In this document: in pieces, positions 20,823-27,963 of the stretch
Position numbering within the stretch: the stretch's first letter is position 1
Layout of the letters: every line of letters starts with the position of its first letter
NCBI GenBank assembly: GCA_945863885.1
Contig: CAMAZY010000020.1
Coordinates: 1-49,653 of the forward strand
DNA from: an uncultured Clostridia bacterium
Lineage (GTDB): Bacteria; Bacillota; Clostridia; Oscillospirales; Acutalibacteraceae
Direction: 5' to 3'
DNA: 49,653 bases
Notes under the pieces: model-generated
Told to the model about the DNA's origin: nothing
What the model saw: only the letters and a program-made list of their open reading frames with translations
Databases searched by the model: none
Position numbers and translations under genes: made by a program

Positions 20823-22778
20823 TTACGCATTGAGCTTCTCCGCTCTTTCGAGCCAGCTTTTCGCCTGTGCATCGCTCGGCATTCTCCAGTCTCCTCTCGG
20901 AGAAAGACAGACCGAACCGACCTTTACCCCGTCGGGCAGACAGCTTCTTTTAAACTGCTGAGAAAAGAAGCGGCGATAAAAGCTTTTAAGCCATCTGAGG
21001 ATTGTCTCCTTGTCAAACACGCCGTCAAACGCCTTTTCGGCAAGGAAGAAGATTTTTTCGGGTTCAAAGCCGAAACGAAGTACATAATATAGAAAGAAGT
21101 CATGAAGCGCATAGGGTCCGACAAGCTCCTCGGTCTGCTGACTGATCTTTCCGTTTTCGTCGGGCGGAAGAAGCTCGGGACTGATCGGCGTGTCAAGCAC
21201 ATCTTTGAGTACTTCGATGCTTTCGGGGAAAAGATTACAGCTGACCGTGCTGTCAATCAGCCACCGCACAAGCGTTTTCGGGATACTTGCGTTCACACCG
21301 TACATGCTCATGTGGTCGGCGTTATAGGTGCACCAGCCGAGGGCAAGCTCGCTTAAGTCGCCCGTTCCGACAACAAGGCCGCCGACCTTTCCGGCGTAGT
21401 CCATAAGTACCTGTGTGCGCTCTCTTGCCTGACTGTTTTCGTACGTCAGGTCGTACTTGTTTTCAGGCTGTCCGATATCCTTGAAATGCTGAAGGCAGGC
21501 GTCTTTAATCGGAATTTCGACCGCCGTCACGCCGAGCGTTTTCATCAGCTTCCATGCGTTCTGATACGTTCTGTCCGACGTCCCGAAGCACGGCATTGTA
21601 ATTCCGACAACATCGCTTGCTTTTCGTCCGACCCTTTCGGCGGCCTTGACGCTGACTAAAAGAGCCAACGTCGAATCAAGTCCGCCCGAAACCCCGATTA
21701 CAGGGCGGCAGTTTGTCACTTCAAGCCGCTTTTCAAGTCCCGAAACCTGCATATCGAAAATCTGCAAGCAGCGTTCTTCCCTTTCTTTCCGGCTGTCAGG
21801 AACAAACGGAAGACGGCTGACCCGGTAATACCGGGCATCGCTCCGGCTTTCGGTTTCTTTCACCGGAATAGTGCGGTAAGAAAGCTTCCCGGCGTACAGG
21901 GCGGCGCAGTCGTGAAAGCTCTTGTTTTTCTGCCGCTCATAAAAGAGCTTGCCCATGTCGATATCCGCCGTAAGCAGATAGTCCGAATCAAGATAATCCG
22001 TGTTTTCAGCGGTCACAACGCCGTTTTCACAAACAAGACTGTGTCCCGAGAAAATCAGGTCGGTCGTGGATTCTTTTTTACCGGCACTGACATACACATA
22101 GGCGCAAAGTAAGCTTGCCGACTGCTGAGAGACAAGCTGGCGGCGGTACTGCCGTTTGGAAATCGTTTCGTTTGAAGCGGAGATATTGACGATGAGGTTT
22201 GCGCCCTTTAACGCCGAAAACGTACTCGGCGCAAGCGGCGTCCAGAGATCCTCGCAGATTTCGATTCCGAGCTTTATGCCGTTTCCGAGGTCAAAAATCA
22301 GATCGGTTCCGACGGCAATTGCCTCCTCACTGTCGGAAATGCCGAGTGCGTAAGGGGTCGTCTCTTTCACGTCACATTCAGCCCCGGAGCAAAACCAGCG
22401 CTTTTCGTAAAACTCACCCGTAACGGGCAAGAACGTTTTCGGAACAATGCCAAGTACTACACCCCCGCTGATTACAAAAGCACAGTTATAAAGCTGACCG
22501 TTCAGTCTTGCCGGTGCGCCGACAACAACAGCCGCTTTCACCTCACGGCTTTTTTCGGCGATTTTTCCGATAGCCGAAGCCGCCTCGTCGATGAGAACCT
22601 TTTGGTTAAATAAATCCTGACAGGTGTAGCCCGTAACGGCAAGCTCGGGAAAGCAGACAAGAGAAGCGGTTGTATTCTTCGCCTCATCAAGCTTTTCGAT
22701 TATTTTTTGTGTATTAAATCCGACATCAGCGACGCTGACATCCGGCACGGCACAGGCTACGGTTATAAAATCAAACAT
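20823..22778 (-). CDS. nadE: Glutamine-dependent NAD+ synthetase
   Basis: Converts deamido-NAD to NAD using glutamine and ATP, the last step of NAD synthesis. The protein is 651 aa with two domains. The N-terminal nitrilase-type glutaminase has the triad E45 (PELAVTGY), K114 and C175 (GIEICEDLW). The C-terminal synthetase has the ATP-pyrophosphatase loop SGGLDST at 364-370 and the tail segment typical of the long form. Start ATG at 22778 with CGGAGG upstream, behind a promoter at 22819-22847. It is divergent from the FN3 gene. Confidence 0.97.
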   Translation of the reverse strand: MFDFITVACAVPDVSVADVGFNTQKIIEKLDEAKNTTASLVCFPELAVTGYTCQDLFNQKVLIDEAASAIGKIAEKSREVKAAVVVGAPARLNGQLYNCAFVISGGVVLGIVPKTFLPVTGEFYEKRWFCSGAECDVKETTPYALGISDSEEAIAVGTDLIFDLGNGIKLGIEICEDLWTPLAPSTFSALKGANLIVNISASNETISKRQYRRQLVSQQSASLLCAYVYVSAGKKESTTDLIFSGHSLVCENGVVTAENTDYLDSDYLLTADIDMGKLFYERQKNKSFHDCAALYAGKLSYRTIPVKETESRSDARYYRVSRLPFVPDSRKEREERCLQIFDMQVSGLEKRLEVTNCRPVIGVSGGLDSTLALLVSVKAAERVGRKASDVVGITMPCFGTSDRTYQNAWKLMKTLGVTAVEIPIKDACLQHFKDIGQPENKYDLTYENSQARERTQVLMDYAGKVGGLVVGTGDLSELALGWCTYNADHMSMYGVNASIPKTLVRWLIDSTVSCNLFPESIEVLKDVLDTPISPELLPPDENGKISQQTEELVGPYALHDFFLYYVLRFGFEPEKIFFLAEKAFDGVFDKETILRWLKSFYRRFFSQQFKRSCLPDGVKVGSVCLSPRGDWRMPSDAQAKSWLERAEKLNA

Positions 22779-22818
22779 CGGATTCCTCCGTTCATTATTC
22801 GTTTGAAAATTTATCTTT

Positions 22819-22847
22819 ATTATACAAGTCTTTTAAGGTTATTTCAA
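22819..22847 (-). promoter_or_regulatory. Promoter of nadE
   Basis: TTGAAA (22847-22842), 17-bp spacer, TATAAT (22824-22819) on the minus strand. The opposite-strand promoter of the FN3 gene must overlap this 120-nt gap but is not clear. Confidence 0.75.
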
Positions 22848-22901
22848 GTATAAAAGCGCAGAATATATTGAATGATGTTCAAGAAAAAGGTTGGTGAGAA
22901 C

Positions 22902-24224
22902 ATGAAAAGAATCTTTTCTGTCTCATTTTGCGCTGTTCTTATTCTGTCTGCTTGTGCTTTCTTTGTGTCGGCACAAACCGAAGGTACTCCCGTCGAAAGT
23001 ACGGTTACGAAATCCGATGAAACACAAATCGGCAAAGTCACCGGCATAAAAGCCGAAGTCGCTGACAACAGCAGTATCGCCCTTTGTTGGGACGAAGTCG
23101 AAAACGCAGACGGTTACAAAGTCTATTATAAAGCGGAGGGCGACAAAAAATACAGTTCGGTCGGTACGGTAAAAAATGCGTCCGTCGTTATGGATTCGTT
23201 AAACAGCGGCTCGGTCTACTCGTTTAAAATCAAAGCCTTTCGCTATAACGAAAAGAAAAAGCCTGTCTACGGCGCCCTCAGCGACGAGTTCAAAGCCGTC
23301 ACCGCCCCGAAAAAGGTGAAAAACATCGTCACAAAGACGATATCCGACAGCAGTATTACCCTTTCCTGGCCAGCTTCAGCGGGTGCAACCCATTACGAAA
23401 TCAGCTATTTCAGCCGGGAAGAGAACAAGTTTGTCATTCACGCCGTTGTCGCCGGTGAAACCTCTTTCGAAGTTTCCGGACTTGCCCCCGCAAGCATTTA
23501 CACCTTCCGTATCCGGGCGGTAAAAGTGCTCGGAACGCAGGAGGCTTTTGCCGACTACTCCGACGATTACAGCGAATTTACCGACAAGGACGGCACGCCG
23601 TACACAAAAGCGCAGATTGCAAGACGGTACAACACAGCAATCAATTCGCTCAAGGAGAAGAAGACCTTACAAGCAGATTACAGCAAAACCGTTTCGACCT
23701 ATGTGCTCGATTGCTCGTACTATTCACTTACCAACACCTGCAAAAACATTATGAGCCTCTTTGACGGAAAGCTGAAAAAATCGCTCACCTTCAAAAACGG
23801 CACGGCTGACGGATATACAGTCAACTCTCTCATCGAGCCGTATAACCGGAAAGCCGCTCTTAAGGGAAACGACATTTTGTCTTTTACCTACCAAAAAACA
23901 AAAGAAGGCACGACAATTTCCATCAAGCTCAAAAGCGAAAGTGCCGCTTACAAAAACAAGACGACCGCAAATCCGAAAAGCAACAAAACCGTTGCAAGCA
24001 CCGTCGAGCTTCAGAAGCTTCGCATCACCCCCGTAAAAATCAGCTCCGCCACGCAGACCTTTGACGGCGTTGAAATCGGGCTTACCGTATCCGGCGACCG
24101 GAAAAAGCAGACGCTCACTCTTACCAATCCCGTTTTAGTATCCGCCGACTGCAAGGTTTCAACCGTTTCTTTCAAGGTCAATGCGATGTATGAGATAGAG
24201 GAAACCTATGATTTTACGCTGTAA
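22902..24224 (+). CDS. Secreted protein with two fibronectin type III domains
   Basis: A 440-aa protein from the ATG at 22902, which has GGTGAG upstream; the earlier ATG at 22872 lacks one. Signal peptide at residues 1-25 (MKRIFSVSFCAVLILSACAF, with a possible lipobox-like LSAC). FN3 domain 1 is at about 43-135, FN3 domain 2 at about 140-225, with the usual WxxV...GYKVYY and YxFxIxA strand patterns. The C-terminal 200 residues are a Lys/Thr-rich domain I do not recognise. No enzymatic motif, LPXTG or dockerin is seen. FN3 modules in gut Firmicutes are usually spacers or carbohydrate/protein-contact modules on surface proteins. Confidence 0.78.
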   Translation: MKRIFSVSFCAVLILSACAFFVSAQTEGTPVESTVTKSDETQIGKVTGIKAEVADNSSIALCWDEVENADGYKVYYKAEGDKKYSSVGTVKNASVVMDSLNSGSVYSFKIKAFRYNEKKKPVYGALSDEFKAVTAPKKVKNIVTKTISDSSITLSWPASAGATHYEISYFSREENKFVIHAVVAGETSFEVSGLAPASIYTFRIRAVKVLGTQEAFADYSDDYSEFTDKDGTPYTKAQIARRYNTAINSLKEKKTLQADYSKTVSTYVLDCSYYSLTNTCKNIMSLFDGKLKKSLTFKNGTADGYTVNSLIEPYNRKAALKGNDILSFTYQKTKEGTTISIKLKSESAAYKNKTTANPKSNKTVASTVELQKLRITPVKISSATQTFDGVEIGLTVSGDRKKQTLTLTNPVLVSADCKVSTVSFKVNAMYEIEETYDFTL

Positions 24225-24335
24225 CCGAAGGCTGTTTGCACGCTGTCAGGCCAACGGAAGCGTTTTCTCGTCATTTTTCATGATTTTTCCCGACAGAAAG
24301 CGCTCAATTTCTTCAAAAAAATCTATAATTGTCTA

Positions 24336-24364
24336 TTGCAACGAAAGCAATAATTTGATATTAT
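24336..24364 (+). promoter_or_regulatory. Promoter of the scaffold-GGGtGRT operon
   Basis: TTGCAA, 17-bp spacer, TATTAT. The predicted start near 24371 leaves a leader of about 60 nt. A single TTCGTTGCA half-site resembling the LytTR-type repeats overlaps the -35 region on the opposite strand, but a second one at the 21-bp period is missing. Confidence 0.6.
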
Positions 24365-24430
24365 ATTGAGTGGTACAAGCATAAGAAACTCTTATGATGA
24401 CTAAACGAAAATCCGAAAGGAGAACTACAC

Positions 24431-25123
24431 ATGAATTATTCACATGAAGTTGAACAAATGTGCGTGGTCAGAAAAGGACCGCACCACGGCCCGGCTCCCA
24501 TTCCCGAAGAGGGCAAATGGGTCAAGGCTTACGAAATCAAGGACATCTCCGGCTTTTCACACGGTGTCGGCTGGTGTGCTCCGCAGCAGGGTACCTGCAA
24601 GCTTTCCCTCAACATCAAAAACGGTATTGTTGAAGAAGCGCTTGTTGAGACCATCGGCTGCTCGGGCATGACCCACTCCGCCGCTATGGCCGCCGAAATT
24701 CTTCCGGGCAAGACTCTTCTTGAGTGCCTGAACACAGACCTCGTCTGCGACGCCATCAACGTTGCGATGAGAGAAATTTTCCTCCAGCTCGTTTACGGAC
24801 GTTCCCAATCCGCATTCTCGGAGGACGGACTTCTTGTCGGCGCCGCTCTTGAAGACCTCGGCAAGGGACTTCGTTCTCAGGTCGGCACCATGTTCTCAAC
24901 GAACAAGAAGGGTGTCCGTTACCTTGAAATGGCTGAGGGCTATGTTACCAGAATGGCTCTTGACGAAAACGACGAGGTTATCGGCTACGAGTTCATCAGA
25001 CTCGGCAAGATGCTTGAGGACATCCGTCACGGCGTAAGCGCTGACGAAGCCCTCAAGAAGAACACCGGACATTACGGACGCTTCGATGATGCTGCCAAGT
25101 ACATCGATCCGCGTGAAGAATAA
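24431..25123 (+). CDS. NifU/IscU-like iron-sulfur scaffold protein
   Basis: A 230-aa protein related to the NifU N-terminal/IscU scaffold fold. Cysteines that could bind a cluster are C49 and C56 (GWCAPQQGTC), C77 (IGCSGMTH), C99 and C106. The segment IGCSGMTHSAAMAAEILPG resembles the scaffold core. The C-terminal 110 residues, ending in HYGRFDDAAKYIDP, are an extension not found in ordinary IscU. In Clostridia this protein is generally paired with a GGGtGRT protein, as here, 23 nt downstream. The actual client of any cluster it holds is not known. Strong GGAG ribosome binding site. Confidence 0.85.
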   Translation: MNYSHEVEQMCVVRKGPHHGPAPIPEEGKWVKAYEIKDISGFSHGVGWCAPQQGTCKLSLNIKNGIVEEALVETIGCSGMTHSAAMAAEILPGKTLLECLNTDLVCDAINVAMREIFLQLVYGRSQSAFSEDGLLVGAALEDLGKGLRSQVGTMFSTNKKGVRYLEMAEGYVTRMALDENDEVIGYEFIRLGKMLEDIRHGVSADEALKKNTGHYGRFDDAAKYIDPREE

Positions 25124-25146
25124 TACCGCAAAGGAGGACATCAACA

Positions 25147-26157
25147 ATGGCTAACAATGTACAGTTCGAAGGCAAAGAAAGAAGAATGGCTAAAATCGAA
25201 GCCTGCCTTAATGAGTACGGTATTGCTTCACTGGAAGACGCCCGTGACCTCTGCCTTTCCAAGGGAATCGACGTTGAATCAATCGTAAAGGGCGTTCAGC
25301 CCATCGCATTTGAAAACGCTGTCTGGGCTTATACCCTCGGCGTTGCCCTCGCAATCAAATCCGGCGTTACCGCCGCTTCCGAAGCCGCCGCTACTATCGG
25401 CAAGGGACTTCAGGCTTTCTGCATCCCCGGTTCGGTAGCTGAGCAGAGAAACGTAGGCCTCGGCCACGGAAACCTCGGCGCAATGCTTCTTAAGGAAGAA
25501 ACAAAGTGCTTTGCATTCCTTGCCGGTCACGAATCCTTCGCAGCAGCAGAAGGCGCAATCGGTATCGCAAGAACCGCAAACAAGGTTCGTAAAGAGCCCC
25601 TGAGAGTTATCCTCAACGGTCTCGGCAAGGACGCCGCTATGATTATTTCGAGAATCAACGGCTTCACCTATGTTCAGACCGACTACGACTTCTTCACCGG
25701 CGAGCTTAAAGTCGTCAACGAGACTCCGTACTCCAACGGCGAAAGAGCACTCGTTCGCTGCTACGGCGCAAACGACGTTCTGGAAGGCGTTGCCATCATG
25801 AAGAAAGAGGGCGTTGACGTTTCCATCACCGGCAACTCAACCAACCCGACAAGATTCCAGCACCTCGTTGCCGGCACCTACAAGAAGTGGGCGATGGAAA
25901 ACGGCGTCAACTACTTCTCCGTTGCTTCCGGCGGCGGCACAGGCCGTACGCTTCATCCGGACAACGTTGCAGCAGGTCCGGCTTCCTACGGTCTTACCGA
26001 CTCGATGGGTCGTATGCACGGCGACGCTCAGTTCGCAGGCTCGTCCTCCGTTCCCGCTCACGTTGAGATGATGGGACTGATCGGCATGGGCAACAACCCG
26101 ATGGTTGGTGCGACTGTGGCTTGCGCTGTTGCGGTTGAAGAGGCTATGAAAGGCTGA
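25147..26157 (+). CDS. GGGtGRT protein
   Basis: A 336-aa protein of the clostridial family named after its motif, here GGGTGRT at residues 262-268. Other conserved stretches are GLGHGNLGAMLLKEETKCF, FLAGHESFAAAEGAIGIA and the GLTDSMGRMHGDAQFAGSS region. Cysteines C20, C36, C92, C121 and C205 could serve in metal or cluster binding. Biochemical function is unknown. The fixed pairing with the scaffold-like gene upstream suggests an iron-sulfur-dependent enzyme or a maturation partner (inference). AAAGGAGG lies 9 nt before the ATG. A strong terminator follows at 26184-26217. Confidence 0.92.
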   Translation: MANNVQFEGKERRMAKIEACLNEYGIASLEDARDLCLSKGIDVESIVKGVQPIAFENAVWAYTLGVALAIKSGVTAASEAAATIGKGLQAFCIPGSVAEQRNVGLGHGNLGAMLLKEETKCFAFLAGHESFAAAEGAIGIARTANKVRKEPLRVILNGLGKDAAMIISRINGFTYVQTDYDFFTGELKVVNETPYSNGERALVRCYGANDVLEGVAIMKKEGVDVSITGNSTNPTRFQHLVAGTYKKWAMENGVNYFSVASGGGTGRTLHPDNVAAGPASYGLTDSMGRMHGDAQFAGSSSVPAHVEMMGLIGMGNNPMVGATVACAVAVEEAMKG

Positions 26158-26183
26158 TAAATAAAGGGTTTTCACGAAATTTT

Positions 26184-26217
26184 TCTCCTGTTCCGTTTCG
26201 GAGCAGGAGATTTTTTT
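26184..26217 (+). terminator. Terminator of the scaffold-GGGtGRT operon
   Basis: Stem TCTCCTG/CAGGAGA extended by TCCG/CGGA, loop TTT, followed by seven T. Confidence 0.92.
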
Positions 26218-26237
26218 GGCTCTTTGTCAATAGTTGG

Positions 26238-26343
26238 GGTAAAAAATAAGAGTGTCTCCTCCCGTAGGAATCAAAAATGATTCCGTTCAAATGGGTGACC
26301 AACACTCTATTGATAATTTAACACAAAAAGATAAGACTGTCAA
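26238..26343 (-). ncRNA. Compact hairpin RNA candidate with its own promoter
   Basis: On the minus strand TTGACA (26343-26338), 17-bp spacer, TAAATT (26320-26315) predict a start near 26308. That is the first base of an AGAGTGT/ACACTCT stem that encloses a GGAATCA-TTTT-TGATTCC hairpin. TATTTTTT follows the stem (26248-26241). The transcript would be a single terminator-like hairpin of about 68 nt with no open frame. It may also be the end of a lost insertion sequence, since such hairpins guard IS termini. Confidence 0.5.
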
Positions 26344-26397
26344 TAACAATTATATCTGTCCGCCAAGAACGAGTTCTCACCTTCCCTACCGCTTGTA

Positions 26398-26426
26398 TTG
26401 ATAATGCTGAAACAATATGCTATACT
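26398..26426 (+). promoter_or_regulatory. Promoter of the flavodoxin-fold gene
   Basis: TTGATA, 17-bp spacer, TATACT, 34 nt before the ATG at 26461. Confidence 0.72.
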
Positions 26427-26460
26427 GATTGAGGCGAAAACAATTAAAAGGAGCATCATA

Positions 26461-27815
26461 ATGAAATGTCTGATCTTAAACGGCAGCCCGAAGGGAAAAT
26501 ACAGTATCACATTACAGACGATAAAACTTCTTCAATTAAAAAATCCGACCCACGAATTTGAAGTTCTTCATGTCGGTCAGCAAATCAGGAAATTTGAAAA
26601 GGATTTTCCACGGCAAAAGAAGCAATTGAGAAAGCGGATCTTCTGATCTTTTCCTATCCTGTATATACCTTTATTGCGCCGTATCAGCTGCACCGTTTTA
26701 TCGAATTGATGAAGCAAAGCGATGTGAATGTGAACGGTAAATTCGCGACACAGCTTTCAACCTCAAAGCATTTTTATGATGTGACCGCTCACCGCTATAT
26801 CGAAGACAACTGCTATGATATGGGACTGAAATACATCCGGGGGCTTTCCGCCTATATGGATGATCTGCTTTGTGAAAAAGGACAGAAAGAGGCGCTCGAT
26901 TTCTTCTCCTATGTTTGTTGGAGTGTTGAGAATGACTGTTTCGAGAGATTTCCCGAAGAAATGCCTGCTCCCGCAAACGTCCCGGCAACCGTACCCGAGA
27001 ATAACGCCGAAAAATCGGGCGACGTTGTCATCGTTACCGACTGCGAAGAAGAAAACACACAGCTTCAGTCCATGATTGACCGTTTTCGTGCCGTATTTCC
27101 GCTGAAAACACGAATTGTCAATATTCGTGAATATCCGTTCAGCGGCGGCTGCTTAGGGTGCTTCAACTGTGCCGTTTCCGGCAAATGCGTTTATAAGGAC
27201 GGATTCGACGAATACCTGCGCAACAATATCCAAACGGCGCAGGCGATTGTGTATGCTTTTTCCATCAAGGATCATTCCATGGGTGCAAGATTCAAGATGT
27301 ATGATGACCGTCAGTTCTGCAACGGGCACCGAACCGTAACAATGGGGATGCCGTTCGGATATCTGGTCAGCGGCAATTACAGCAAAGAGACAAACCTGCG
27401 AACCATCATTGAGGGCAGAGCACAGGTGGGCGGCAACTTCCTTGCCGGTGTGGCAACCGATGAGATTGACACGGACGGTGAAATCGACAAGATGGCAGAC
27501 AAGCTTGTCTACGCACTCAGCAACCGCTATGCACCGCCGCAAAACTTCCTTGGTGTCGGCGGAATGAAGATTTTCCGCGACCTGATCAGGCAGATGCAGG
27601 GTATGATGCGTGCCGACCATAAGTTTTATAAAGCTCACGGTCAGTATGACTTTCCGCAGAAGAGAAAAGGCAGGATGATTGCCATGTATTTTGTGGGTGC
27701 AATGCTCGCCAACGAAAAAATCAAATCCAAAATGGGCAACAAAATGAATGAAGGCATGTTAATGCCGTATAACAAGCTCTTTGAAAAGCTGAAAAAAGAA
27801 AACGCAGATAATTGA
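26461..27815 (+). pseudogene. Two-domain flavodoxin-fold NAD(P)H/FMN reductase, frameshifted
   Basis: The first frame starts at ATG 26461 (AAAAGGAG upstream) as MKCLILNGSPKGKYSITLQT, the FMN-binding start of the NADPH-dependent FMN reductase fold. It then loses frame near 26603. The other frame continues FSTAKEAIEKADLLIFSYPVYTF without a gap. Restoring one T in the GATTTTCC run joins both into 451 codons. A second flavodoxin-like domain starts near the DVVIVTDCEEENTQ segment, with FSGGCLGCFNCAVSGKCVYK as its cysteine-rich FMN-reductase hallmark. So the intact protein has two tandem domains, the second perhaps receiving electrons through the CxxC cysteines (inference). Either a recent single-base deletion or a sequencing error explains the break, because the rest is undamaged. 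Confidence 0.8.
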
Positions 27816-27839
27816 AAAGAACGCAATATATAAAATCGA

Positions 27840-27881
27840 CCCCGGAGAATGTCTCGGCTTGCCTGAGATGATTCTTCGGGG
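27840..27881. terminator. Possible shared terminator between convergent genes
   Basis: An imperfect hairpin (outer CCCCG/CGGGG, inner GAAT/ATTC and CTC/GAG pairs) lies between the convergent flavodoxin-fold gene and the FN3/GLUG gene. On the minus strand it is followed by TCGATTTTATAT; on the plus strand the T-tract is poor. Confidence 0.45.
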
Positions 27882-27963
27882 TGAATTCTTGCTTTGCAAC
27901 ATGAAGTTGTTCTTCAATATGGTTTTTGTCGGTTTTAAGGAAGCTATGAATACAGTTTTCAGT

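Noticed and set aside
20799-20830. CRISPR-like tandem repeat (ATTACGCATT units)
   Set aside because: The units are about 10 bp and directly adjacent or nearly so, with no spacers; it is a simple repeat.
24330-24350. A third LytTR operator upstream of the scaffold-GGGtGRT operon
   Set aside because: Only one 9-mer-like half-site (TTCGTTGCA) is present, with no partner 21 bp away.
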